From positions 76,253,912 to 76,317,911 of the forward strand of contig OZ026518.1 in NCBI GenBank assembly GCA_964019695.1: a DNA stretch of 64,000 nt, given 5' to 3'. Both the position numbers and the translations under genes were made by a program. Of the stretch, positions 50,038 to 61,584 are shown piece after piece; within the stretch, counting starts at the first letter, position 1; every line of letters starts with the position of its first letter. The DNA comes from Loripinus fragilis. Lineage: Eukaryota; Mollusca; Bivalvia; Lucinida; Lucinidae. The notes beneath the pieces were generated by a model. That model did no database searches. It saw nothing but the letters and a program-made list of their open reading frames with translations, and was not told where the DNA came from.

Positions 50038-50074
50038 CATTTCCTGCTGATTTTAGGAGACAACATTTTATGTT

Positions 50075-50880
50075 CAGGGTGCCCACTGGTCAGGGAAAAG
50101 TCAGGGAAATTTGGATTTTCTTCAAGGTCAGGGAAGTCAGAGAATTTTGGAAAATGGTCAGGAAAGTAAAAAAATCTTCAAAAGTCACGGAGAAGTCAGA
50201 GAATTTTAAAATCATGCTTTGTTCAAACCCCTCAAAAATTGAACAAATAGGTCATGAGATGATGAGTCATAGATGACTGACGGTTTTTTGGTGGGTTTAT
50301 ATATGCAATTCAATTATTCTAATATATTTGTCTCTTTGCTAGTTATTTTAATGTTGAAAGGTGACTTAAGACCTAATTTTTAATCTCATATTTTTTTCAT
50401 CAACTTTCACTGTGACTTATGTGGTCACCTGAAGGCTGAAAGGGCCTTGCAAAACCTTACCCGCAGAGCTACTGAATTCACTTTGCAATTGCTTAGGGTG
50501 GTGCATCATTTAGGTTTAAAATTGCATTTGAGCTTTATAGTGGGCACAAACTTATAACTGAGCATATTATTCAAACTAATTTAAGCAACACAAAAGTATG
50601 TAAACTTAATGTTAGATATTCTTTTCTTACATGCTGCCTGCTGTCTGTCTTCATTTTTAAAAAAAAACAGTAACATAGAATTATAATGATGTAGGGATCA
50701 TTCATTTTAAGGATAAAGTTAGATCGATGTCTAGACTTAATAAAAAGCAGGTGGAACAGATGACTGTAGGGAGGGAGGCAGTAAATCCCACGTTATAATG
50801 TTCAGGGAAACTTGAATTTTGGCCAGGGAAAAGTCAGTGAAGTCAGGGAATTTCATTTCAGACTAAGAGTGGGCAACCTG
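50075..50880. mobile_element. hAT-like non-autonomous element in the KAT14 3' region
   Basis: Ends CAGGGTGCCCACT and AGTGGGCAACCTG match at 12 of 13. Repeated GTCAGGGAAAAGTCAGGGAA and GTCAGGGAAGTCAGAGAATT near both ends. No TSD seen. Starts 38 nt after the stop codon. Confidence 0.75.
50739..50744 (+). promoter_or_regulatory. Candidate poly(A) signal AATAAA
   Basis: AATAAA about 700 nt after the KAT14 stop, inside the hAT-like insertion 50075-50880. If used, the transposon supplies the 3' end. It competes with the signal at 51389. Confidence 0.35.
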
Positions 50881-50883
50881 TAA

Positions 50884-50955
50884 CATGATTGAAGAAGATA
50901 GCATTTCATGTTGATTGAAGAAGATAGCATTTCATGTTGCATTTCATGTTGATTA
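50884..50955 (+). repeat. Microduplications of the KAT14 stop-codon region
   Basis: GAAGAAGATAGCATTTCATG occurs twice, close to the exon's own AAGAAGATAGCATTTCCTG at 50029-50047. A further GCATTTCATGTTGATT follows. Suggests slippage copies of the original 3' UTR start, now separated by the hAT-like insertion. Confidence 0.7.
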
Positions 50956-51104
50956 GCTCTTTCTTGAATGGCTATTCTACAGCTATTTGGTCACTGTATC
51001 ACCACATGGTATGCAATGTCCTGGTCTCTTGTAAAGCTAAGGGAGATAGGAACCAGTTGTGGGCGTGGCTAGACAGTGACCCAAAAGCAAATTAATACAT
51101 ACGC

Positions 51105-51240
51105 AAATGTGTAGACCAAGATGGGATTCAGCCGAATGGCTAAATATGCAAATGTGTAGACCCAGATGAAATTTCGGTCCGCACTCTTTGCTTTAATAGT
51201 TTACAACAATCTTCAGGGACTGTAAAACAATGTAATTTTA
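51105..51240 (+). repeat. MITE-G-like fragment
   Basis: GCAAATGTGTAGACCCAGAT and GAAATTTCGGTCCGCACTCT, with an earlier GCAAATGTGTAGACCAAGAT. Confidence 0.5.
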
Positions 51241-51388
51241 AATTCCCTTAAAAGATGTAGAAAGGAAACAACCAAACATTATCATATCAATTGATATGGA
51301 AGAATTTGTTTGTCTAGTAAGGTTTAATATACTTTTTCAAAAGATCTACTTTTTGATATAGTTAGTTTCATCAGTTGTTATGTTTGTT

Positions 51389-51394
51389 AATAAA
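51389..51394 (+). promoter_or_regulatory. Candidate poly(A) signal AATAAA
   Basis: AATAAA about 1.35 kb after the stop, followed by T-rich sequence. It lies just before the next composite element (51468), so it is the more likely ancestral KAT14 3' end. Confidence 0.45.
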
Positions 51395-51467
51395 ATATTT
51401 TTGTCAAAATATTTAGTTTGTATGTACTATTAAAATCACTGGTATAGCCAGACCCCAACCTCTTATT

Positions 51468-52966
51468 ATAGCCCCTCTTTGGAAATTGGGGGGGGGGCTA
51501 TATTGGATTTAGGTTGTCCGTCATTCTGTCTAGCACAATTTCGTTTCCGCTCAATATACTGAGAACTAATTTATAGAATATCACCAAATTTTGCATATGC
51601 ATTGATATTTACAAGATCTAAGTTTGGATATCTACACATCTTTTTTCATGCATTTGTCATAGAGTTATGGCCCTTGATTGATGTCAGAATTTTGTTCAAA
51701 ATTTCGTTTCCGCTAAATATCTTGAGAACAAAATGATAGAATTTCACCAAATTTTGTATATGTATTGATATTGACACAATCTAGGTTGGGTTTGTTACCT
51801 GTCATTTTCACACCTTTCTACCAGAGTCATGGCCCTTGAAATACGCCAAAATTTTGTTTCCGCTCAATATCTTCAGAACAAATTGACAGAATTTCACCAA
51901 ATTTTATATGTGCATTCATATTGACAAGATCAAGCTTGTGATTGTTACATTTCATTTTTCACACATTTGTACTAGTGTTATGGCCCTTGATTGATGCCAG
52001 AAATTTGTTTCCGCTCAATAACTTGAGAACAAATTGACAGATTTTCACCAAAATTTATATATGCATTGATATTGACAAGATCTAGGTTTGGATTGTTAGC
52101 TGTCATTTTTTGCATATTTGTAACAGATATGGTCCCTGATTTATGTCAGAATTTCATTTCCTCTCAAGATCTGGAGGAAAAATGGATAGAATTTTACCAA
52201 ATTTTGTATATGCATTTATATTGACAATATCTAGGTTGGGATTGTTACCTGTAATTTTTTGCTTATTTGTAACAGAGTTATGGCACTTGATTGATGTCAG
52301 AATTTTGTTTCTGCGCAATCTCTTCAGATTTTCCTGCTCAATACCTTCAGAACTTGTCCTTTTTACTGCATGAAAACCGCTGCAGCGGGGATATAGTCAG
52401 ATTCTCTGACAATTCTAGTTTAGGTCAGAATTTTGTTTCTGCTCAATATCTTGAGAACAAATTGACAGAATTTCACCAATATGCATTCATATTGACAGGA
52501 TCCAGCTTGGGTTTGTTAGCTTTTGTTTTTTGCTTATTTGTAACAGAGTTATGGCCCTTGATTTATGTCAGAATTTCGTTTTCGCTCAATATCCTGAGCA
52601 AAAATGGACATATTTTGACCGAACTTTATATAACAATTTATATTGACAAGATCTAGGTTGGGATAGTTAGCTGTCATTTTTCACAAATTTGTAACAGAGT
52701 TATGGCCCTTGATTGATGTCAGAATTTCGTCTCCACTCAATATCTGGAGAACAAATTGACAGTATTTCACCAAACTATACATATGCATTGATATTGACAA
52801 GATCTAGGTTGGGATTGTTAGCTGTCATTTTTTGCTTATTTGTAACAGAGTTATGACCCTTGATTGATGCCAGAATTTTGTTCCTGTCCTGCTCAATACT
52901 TGGCCTTTTTACTGCATTAAAAGTGCTGCTGCAGGGCTATGGTCAGATTCTCTGACAATTCTAGTT
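51468..52966 (+). mobile_element. Composite element with ~165-bp monomers (TATAGCCCCTC / GGGGATATAG ends)
   Basis: Left TATAGCCCCTCTTTGG with a GGGGGGGGG run and TTGTCCGTCATTCTGTC. About eight to nine monomers share GAGTTATGGCCCTTGATT, TTTCCGCTCAATATCTTGAG and ATTGACAAGATCTAGG. An end-like sequence GGTCAGATTCTCTGACAATT occurs twice (about 52395 and 52940), so the array was probably interrupted or duplicated. Abuts T3 at 52967. Confidence 0.75.
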
Positions 52967-55900
52967 AGCTCACCTGAGCTATTGGCTCATGATGAGTGAT
53001 TGTGATCATTGGATGTCCATCGTGTGTTGTCAACAATTGCATCAAAGGACATCTCCTCTTAAACTACTGACTGGATTTTGACCAAACTTAGCAAGATGAT
53101 CTTATAAGGTCCTCTTTAATAAATGTTCAAATGATTCTGGTCAATTCCTTATCTAGGTCACACAGGCTAAAATAGATTTTCGAGATGAAACTTAAAACAT
53201 CTTCTTGTCTGACAAGGACTAGAGGGCTTGATATTTTGTATGTAGCATCATCTAGTGGACCTCTACAAGGTTTGTTGAAATTATGCCCCTGTGGCCAAAA
53301 ATTGGCCCACCCCGTGGGTCACATGTTTTACATAGGCTTATATAGGGAAATATGAAAAATCATCTTGCCTGAAGCCACAAGGTATAGAGCCTTGATATTT
53401 GGCATGTAGCATCACCTAGTAGACCTCTATCAAGTTTGTTCAAATTATGCCCCTGGGGCTAAAAGTGGCGCGACCCTGGGGGTCACACGTTTTACATAGG
53501 ATTATATAGGGAAAACCTGAAAAAATCTTGGCTGAAACCACAAAGCGTAGGGCCTTGATATTTGGTATGTAGTATCAGGGGGTACTGGGGGTCATATGTT
53601 TTACATAAGCTCATGTAGGGAAAACATAAGAAAAATCTTCTTGTTTGAACCACTAGGCCGAGAGCCTTGTTTGGTATGTAACATCACCTAGTAGACCTCT
53701 ACCAAGTTAGTTCAAATTATGCGCTTGGGGCCAAAAATGGCCCTGCCAGGGGGGACAAATGGTTTTCATTGGCTAATATAGAGAAAACATGAAAAAATCT
53801 TCTTGTCTGAAACCACAAGGCCTAGAGCCTTGATATTTGATATGTAGCATCACCTAGTGGGCCTCTACCAAGTTTGTTCAAATAATGCCACTGGGGCCAC
53901 AAATGGCCCAGCAGCAGGGGTCACATAGACTTATATAAAATCAACTTTTTCAGAATATGGTCATGTTGCATATCAAATTAAAGGGAATGACCCATACAAT
54001 AACATGCTAGCAAATCTTTTGCCCTTACACACATCCTTGTCCAAAAGGTCAATTTTTGTTTCATAAAGTAGTCATACTGCATATCAAATTAACAGGAATG
54101 AAACAGAGAACACAATGCAAGCAAATATTCTGCCCTTTTGTGTTCCCACGAGCCCCTGATGGGGTCAAAGGTCAAAACATTTTTTTCTGAAGTAGGTCAA
54201 GTTGCATATCAAAATAAAAGGAAAGAAGTGTAGAACATTATGCAAGTAAATGTTTGACCTTATGTACACCACTAACCTTTTAGGTTGGGTAAAAATGTCA
54301 GACATTGAAATTGTGCAGATATACCCCGGCATCCAATTTAGGTTACCTTGCACCCCCAGGACAATTTTTCATGATGCCAAATTGTTAATTGGGACTCCCT
54401 GGATGCGAAACGAAGGTGTCCTCAAAAAAATTTGATTTGGGCTATGTGTAATTGCATGGTTTCTATGGCAACCCATAGCGAATTTGAGAAGGGGGGGGGG
54501 TTTGCCTACAAAATTACTTATATCTCAGCTGTTACTTATCCTAGACTTCTAAACTTAATACGAAATTAAAGCTTAAACATAGGCCTTTTATCCCCTTGTT
54601 GCATATGCAAACTATCTAATTTGCATATTCATAAATATTTATGAAAACATTAAAAATGTGGTTCACAAATGGGGGTATACGTACAAGATCAATAATATCT
54701 CAAGTGCTTTTAGTCGTAGATTACTGAAATTTGAACTAAAATGAAGTTAAGACATAGGCCTTTCATTCCATGGTAAAATATGCAACATATCATATTTGCA
54801 TAATTTGCATATTCATGAATATCAATAAAAACGCTAAAAAATAAGGGAAAATCATTACAAATATAAATAGGCTAATTTCATCCCAATATAGTCATTGTTG
54901 CATCTTTTAATATAATCAATGTTGCAATTTGACAGTTCCATTCATCCAGTGGTCCTGTATGAAAATTATCTCATTTGAATATTCATGAAAATGCATGAAA
55001 ACTTAAAAAAAATGAGGGAAAATCACGTAAAAACTATAAGCCTAAGGGAGGGGTTAAGGTACGATCTATCCTGTACTCCTAGGGCCTTTTAAATTCATGC
55101 CAAATTGTTCAGTGGGACATTCAAAATGTGAAACAAAGTTCTCCTCAAAAGAAATTTGCTATAGGCTATGTGAAAATGCATGGTTTCCATGGCAACCGCT
55201 TATATGATTCTCGAGATTGGGGGTAGGCCTACAAATTCAATCATATCTAGGGTTCTACTTATCCTAGAGCACTAAAATTCGTGTCAAATTAAAGCTTAGA
55301 CACATGTCTTTCTTCTTGTGGTCAGTTTAGTAATTCATCTAATTTGCATATTTTTGAATATTAATGAAAACCTACAAAAACGAAGTAAAACCATAAAAAA
55401 AAAACATAAATGAACATATTTCAGCACAAAAACATCATCAAGCCACCAATGTTGCCAGTTTTTATATCCTCAGTGATTCAATTTGATAATTTTTTTCATC
55501 CAGTGGTCCTACATGAAAATGATCTCATTTACATATTCATGAATATTAATGAAAACTTTTGTATTGAAAGAGAAAATCTTAGAAAAATTAAGGGATGCAC
55601 ATATAAAATGACAAATGTTTCACCTACCATGCGTTCTAGTGTATTAAACCTAGTGCCAATTCATTGTTAGACATTGTACTTTTACCATAAGGTATAATAA
55701 TAAAAATAATTATCATGAATATTCATAAATTTTAATGAAAACAGAAGAAATGAATGGAAAATTGCGGAAAAACCAAGGGGGTGCACTCCAAAAATTACTC
55801 ATATCTCAGTAGTTAAGAGCCCAATAGTGCCAAACCTGATTTTAAGTCAATGCATAGACACAACATGTTTACCAAAATTATCCAATTCATAACACATCAC

Positions 55901-58655
55901 ATTTAAATTCTCATGAATATTGATGAAAACATGAGCAATTAGAGGAAACTACAGGAAAATTAAGGGGGTATACCTACAAAGTGATTCATATCTTAGCTTC
56001 CAAATGCCTAATAGTAGCAAGCTTGGTACCATATCAAACGACATTTTCCAAAGTGTTTTTGAGTAAAAGAATTTTTTTTTAAGATTTATAGCAGCTGAGA
56101 TATGAGTAATTTTGTAGGTACTCTGTTGTCAATTTGTATACATTTTTTTTCTTGTATTTTTAAAGTTTTTATTAATATTGATCTTAAACAAATTAGTTAA
56201 TTATTATATCTTCCCACTAGGTTAAACTGTTATGCATAGACTTAAATTTAGTATATTGTTTGCTACTCTAGGGCAATTAGCAGCTAAGATATTGGTAATT
56301 TTGTAGGTATACCCCATTCATTTTTCGGCAATTTTTCTCTTTATTCAAATGTTTATATTAATTTTCATGAATATGTAAATGAGACATCTGGCAAATATTA
56401 CCATTGGGATAAATGACGGTGTCATAGCAATAAGTTGTCACCTTGTTTGCTACGTAAAGGCTATAAGCTGCTGAGATATGAGTAATTTTGTAGTTGTATC
56501 CCCTTAATTTTCAAGTATTTTTTCTCAAAATACTCATGGTTTCATCAATGTTCATGATAATTATAATATGACCATTTTAAAATTTGATAATTTGTTAAAC
56601 ATACTATTGTCTTAGCATTAGTTTAAAACCAATTTTGGTACCCTTTGGCACGTAGCAATTGAGATAGTATTAGATTTGTAAGTACAACCCCTTGATTTTT
56701 CAGCGATTTTTCATTATATCTTCTTATCTTATTTATGTTAACTGTTTTTTCAAAGCTGACCTTAAGGTATCAGTATTATGTCTAAGCATTAATTTGGCAC
56801 CAAGTTTGATACACTAGGACACATAGCAGCTGAGATATTGGTAATTTTATACATACACCCCTTAATTTTTCTGAGATTTTATCTCTCATTTCTAAAGTTT
56901 TCATTAATATTTATGAATATGGATATTAGATAATTTGCATATCTAACTACCAAATTAAACTGCTAAGTCCAGGTTTTGGTTTGGTACCATGTTTTGTAAT
57001 CTAGGATGAGATGTTGTTAGGATATGAGTATTTTTGTACCTATACACCCATTCTTTACAGTCGCATAATGGGTTGCCATGCAAACCATGAAATTTCAAAA
57101 ACCAAAGAGCATTTATTTTTTAGGACAAATTTTTTTTTGCATTTAAGTGGTCCTATTGGACAAATTTACGCCCATAATGTAATGTCCTATGTGTTCAATT
57201 CAGGTCTGATTACCCCATTGCATACTATAGTTTACCCACGGTTTTTTCCCTCATTTTTAAGATTTCATTAATATTCATGAATATGCAAATTAGATCATTT
57301 TCATATAGGACCACAGGATGAAACAATTTATCAAATTGAATCACTGAGGATATAAAAACTGGCAACAATGATGGTTTGATGATGTTTTTGTGCTGAATAT
57401 GTTCATTTATGGGTTTTTATGATTTTACTTATTCTTATAGGTTTTCATTAATATTCCTAAATATGCAAATTAGATGATTTACAAATCTGACCACAGGAAA
57501 AAAGACATATGTCTCAGCTTTAATTTGACACCAATTTTAGTGCTCTAGGATAAGTAGAACCCTAGATATAATTGAACTTGCAGGCCTACCCCCAATCTCG
57601 TGAATCATATAAGCTGTTGCCATGAAAACCATGCATTCTCACGAAGCCCATACCTTTCTTTCAAGGAGAACTTTGTTTCACATTCTGAGGGTCCCACTGG
57701 ACAATTTGGCATGAATTTAAAAGGCACTAGGAGTACAGGATAGATCGTACCTTAACCCCTCCCCTAGGCTTATAGTTTTTATGTGAACTTCATCTTTTTT
57801 TAAGTTTTCATGTCTTTTCATGAATATTCAAATGAGATAATATTCATATAGGACCACTGGATGAATGGACCTGTCAAATTGTAACATTGATTATGTTAAA
57901 ACATGCAACAATGACACTATTGCGATGAAATCAGCTTATTTATATTTATAACGATTTTCCCTTATTTTTTAGCGTTTTTATTAATATTCATGAATATGCA
58001 AATTATGCAAATATGATACGTTGCATATTTGACCATGGAATGAAAGGCCTATGTCTTAGCTTTATTTTAGTACAAACTTAAGTAATCTACGACTAAAACT
58101 AGCTGAGATATTATTGATCTTGTACGTATACCCCCATTCGTGAACCACATTTTTAATGTTTTCATAAATATTTATGAATATGCGAATTAGATAATTTGCA
58201 TATGCAACAAGGGGATAAAAGGCCTATGTCTAAGCTTTAATTTGGCATTAAGTTTAGTAGTCTAGGATAAGTAACAGCTGGGATATGAGTAATTTTGTAG
58301 CAGACTCCCCCTTTCTCAAATTCGCTATGGGTTGCCATAGAAACCATGCAATTACACATAGCCCAAACCAATTTTTTTAGGACACCTTCGTTTCGCATCC
58401 AGGGGGTACCAATGAACAATTTGGCACCAATGAAAAATTGTCCTGGGGGGGGGGGGGTGCAAGGTAACCTAAATTGGATGCCGGGGTAATAAGTATATTT
58501 TGAATGAACTAAGTGAATTGATAGACTTTGGTTATGATCTGAGTGATACACAAGATGGACTTAGGTGTCGGAGAAATGGGAATATATTTTGTGGTTAATA
58601 TCCTCTCCTCCTGACAAGGTTCAGGTGAGCGATCTAGGGCCCAAGGGCCCTCTTG
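52967..58655 (+). mobile_element. Composite element T3 (5.7 kb) with T1 ends and a 4.2-kb inverted-repeat insertion
   Basis: Left AGCTCACCTGAGCTATTGGC; right CAGGTGAGCGATCTAGGG with hairpin AGGGCCC-AA-GGGCCCT then CTTG, as in T1. 53200-53930 carries about five T1-type monomers; 53940-54320 carries monomers of the 21638 element (GGTCATGTTGCATATCAAAT); then the inverted-repeat insertion. Confidence 0.78.
54322..58488. mobile_element. 4.17-kb inverted-repeat (foldback) element built of head-to-head monomers
   Basis: Ends TACCCCGGCATCCAATTTAG and CTAAATTGGATGCCGGGGTA are perfect inverted copies. Inverted similarity continues inwards (e.g. GGTACGATCTATCCTGTACT at 55059 and AGTACAGGATAGATCGTACC at 57732; ATATCCTCAGTGATTCAATT and AATTGAATCACTGAGGATAT). 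Each arm is an array of diverged monomers with TTGCATATTCATGAATATTA, GAGATATGAGTAATTTTGTA and AGGCCTATGTCT, switching orientation near 56075. The right arm is about 0.65 kb longer. No coding frame. Confidence 0.9.
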
Positions 58656-58684
58656 TCAACTTGAGGATGGTGAAGACATAAAAA

Positions 58685-59135
58685 CAAAATTGAAAAATTC
58701 TTTCAGGATTACCATGAGAGTGTCACCGTGCCCTGTAGCGCAGATAGTTACGAGTCCGACTGCAGATCCAGGGGTCACGAGTTTGATCCCGGCCTTGTCC
58801 CATACTTTCGTGGAGATTGATCATGAAAATGAAATAATTTCTACGGCCATTCTCCATCCGCTGATTCAAGAAGGGTTGTTGTCAGCTACATGCGAAAGTA
58901 TGTGCACAAAGTACTGGTTAAATACTTAGTCAAACCTGCCCAGGAAAAAGTGTGGTTAGATGAACTGACCGTCCCGATATGACCATAGCTGTTGACTGAG
59001 ACGTAAAGAATCAAACCAACCATGAGAGTGTCAAACAGGTTGGACTCAGATCAGGCCCGACAAATTGTTGGGCATGATCTGGGTCCAAACTGTTTGCCAT
59101 GGTTATCAACTGACAACACTAAACTTGGATCTGCT
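58685..59135 (+). repeat. MITE-D split by SINE-B
   Basis: Left TTCTTTCAGGATTACCATGA; resumes AAACAGGTTGGACTCAGATC ... GATCTGGGTCCAAACTGTTT and ends GTTATCAACTGACAACAC. Confidence 0.82.
58726..59018 (+). repeat. SINE-B, copy 2, with 15-bp TSD
   Basis: GCCCTGTAGCGCAGATAGTT, GATCCAGGGGTCACGAGTTT, CTTTCGTGGAGATTGATCAT. Direct repeats ACCATGAGAGTGTCA at 58711-58725 and 59019-59033. Inserted into MITE-D. Confidence 0.93.
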
Positions 59136-59273
59136 TATGATAATGGCTGTTTTCTCACATTAGGGGACACTGACACTATTTATAGTGGGTAGAAATGGGA
59201 AACTAAATTGAAATTTAAAAAAGAAAATAATAGGATGATTCTATTTCTAAGCATGTGAAATAATAGAGACATA

Positions 59274-60322
59274 TTAATACCCCCCCCCCCCCCCCCCCCC
59301 GCAAACATAGTTTATAGGTGTGTCTGTCATTCCGTCAACATTTCAAGGTTTTTATTGAATAACTGAGATATGGAGCAGACAGAAAATTCAAGGGTAAATC
59401 CCATGACCTTGAAGTGTGACATTGACCTTGAGTCTGGGTAGCTAAGTCATAAGTTCTGCACATTCACTGAGATGGTCATTTGGGCGAAGTTTAATGAAAA
59501 TCGTTCAGAGATATGTAAACTGGTGCCCCGTTATCGTCTCAATTCGACAGATAGATAGGTAGATCTAGGGAGGGAACCAGACTAATAGATATGGAGTGGA
59601 CACAAAATTCAAGGGTAAATTCCACGACCTTATAGTGTGACCTTGAGTCTTGGTAGCTGAGTGATGGGCTCTGCACACTGTCTCACTGAGATTAACATTT
59701 GACCAAAGTTTAATGGGAATAATTCAACAGTTTCAGGAGATATGAAGCGGACTCGAAATTCAATGGTAAAACCATTGACCTTGAACTTTGACCTTGGCAT
59801 TGAGTCTGTGTAGCTGAGTCATTGATTATGCACACCAACTTACTGAGAGGAACATTTGAGTGATGTTTTATGAAAATCTAACACATGGTTGAGGAGATAT
59901 GGAACGGACACGAAATTCAAGGGTAAATCCCATGACCTTGAAGTGTGACCTTGACCTTGAGTGTGCATAGCTGAGTCATTGGTTCTGCACATCATCTCAC
60001 TGAGAGGACATTTGAGTGAAGTTTAATGAAAATTGTTTAAAGGGTTCAGGAGATATGGAGCGAACACGAAATTGAATGGTAACTTAATGATCCCATGACC
60101 TTGACCTAGAGTCTGATAGCTCGGTCGTGGTCTCTGCACACCGTCTCACTGAGAGGAACATTTGAGTGAAGTTTAGTGAAAATCGTCCGAAGGTTCAGGA
60201 GATATGGAGCGGACACGAAAGTGTTACGGACAGAATGACGGACTGACAGACTAGACTAACTGACGGACTCACATAAGAAGGGCATTCCTATAACCCCCTT
60301 CCGCTTCGCGCCGGGGGATTAA
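59274..60322 (+). mobile_element. Composite element with ~155-bp monomers (TAATACCCCC / GGGGGATTA ends)
   Basis: Left TTAATACC and a long C-run then GCAAACATAG; right ACCCCCTTCCGCTTCGCGCC GGGGGATTA. About six monomers with CAGGAGATATGGAGCGGACA, AAATCCCATGACCTTGAAGT and CACTGAGAGGAACATTTGAG. Confidence 0.78.
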
Positions 60323-60389
60323 AAAGGGACTGAAGAATCAGTATTGTAAGCGTTATGCCACTTTGTCATTCTAACTGTATGGTGCCAAG

Positions 60390-61225
60390 TTTGCAATATG
60401 GCTAATATTGCATTATTTGTGAAATTAACTCCTCCTAGAGCTTTCAGTGTATCATTTTAATACTTTGCAGGCATGTTAATTTTTGATAAATTAACATAAA
60501 TTATTAACTAAGCAAATGTTCGACCACGGCACATATTGTATAATGGCAATGGCTGATAGTGCATACTTTGTGAAATCCACTCCTCCTAGAGCCTTCAGTG
60601 TATCCTTTTAAATTGTTTGTTTGATTTGATTCTTTACGTCCCATCAATAATCTTTCAGTTATATAGGGACGGGCTTTCCTGGGTTGAACCGGTACTAAGC
60701 TAGGATTAATGTTCTGCTCAAGGACAACACAGTGACGCCTGTGAGGCTCGAACCCGCGGCCCTTCGGTCTCGAGTCAAGCACTCTACCCCTGAGCCACTG
60801 CGCTCCCAAGTGTACACTTTTAATACTTTTCAGGTGTAATACGGGCATATTGAAGATGTGCATGTGAAAGTTTAATGATGAAATATTAATATTTGATAAA
60901 TTTACAACATTTTAAATTTAGCCGATTCTCGACCACAGCACATATTGAATAATGGCTGATAGTGCATAATTTGTGAAATCAACGCCTCCTACAGCCTTCA
61001 GTGTATTATTTTAATACTTTGCAGGTATGTTACAGACATATTGAAGATGTGCATGTGGAAGTTTATTCATGAATAAATAATTTTTGATAAATGAACAACA
61101 TTTTTAGCTTAGTCAGTTTTTGACCAAGACACATATTGAATAATGACTTATAGTGCATAGTTTCAGAAATCAACCCCTAGAGTCTTCAGTGTATCATTTT
61201 AATACTTTGCAGGTATGTTACAGAA
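60390..61225 (+). repeat. Tandem monomers (~150-230 bp), one split by SINE-A
   Basis: Four units share GACCACGGCACATATTG, TGATAGTGCATANTTTGTGA and CTCCTAGAGCCTTCAGTGTA; AATACTTTGCAGGTATGTTA at the unit ends. Confidence 0.75.
60612..60808 (-). repeat. SINE-A with TSD
   Basis: Reverse copy with B box AGGCTCGAACCC and A box CTCTACCCCTGAGCCACTG. Flanks AGTGTATCCTTTTAA (60597-60611) and AGTGTACACTTTTAA (60809-60823) match at 13 of 15. Confidence 0.9.
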
Positions 61226-61384
61226 ATAAAAATAAAATCAACCTAAAATAAATGCTATAGATGTGCATTGTTATAAATTGCAATATCTTCCCTAACGATT
61301 TTGTATATAATCATCATAGATTAGGTACATTAGATAAAACCTCACCCGTCTTACAGTGTGTATCCAAAATAGGAAGATAAAATT

Positions 61385-61584
61385 TAGAAGTTTTCGAACA
61401 CTTTGCCTGCTAGAAGCGAATTTGTTTTGCAAACAGTTTGGACCCAGATCAGGCCCGAAAAACGTCGAGCCTTATCTGGAACCAAGCTGAAAGACACTTA
61501 TTGTTGTAAGAATATTTTGAAGTTGAAAAATATCTGCAGATGACAAAAAGTCATGAAAAAATACCTAGCATGCAGAGTTATACT
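61385..61584 (+). repeat. MITE-D copy, diverged
   Basis: CAAACAGTTTGGACCCAGAT CAGGCCCGA core, CTTATCTGGAACCAAGCTG; outer GCAGATGACAAAAAGTCATG. Confidence 0.75.

Noticed and set aside
46749..48187. Two nearly identical 99-codon frames on opposite strands as a gene pair
   Set aside because: They are the two arms of one inverted repeat. The frame has no recognisable domain, and its identity follows from arm identity rather than coding constraint.
52143..52656. Overlapping 76- and 121-codon frames
   Set aside because: They run across the ~165-bp monomers of a composite element, and the repeated residues reflect the repeat, not a protein family.
59276..59305. Long C-run as a regulatory or G-quadruplex element
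   Set aside because: It is the homopolymer at the left end of a composite element. Similar runs (20969, 44969, 58446) also sit in elements and may be sequencing-prone.
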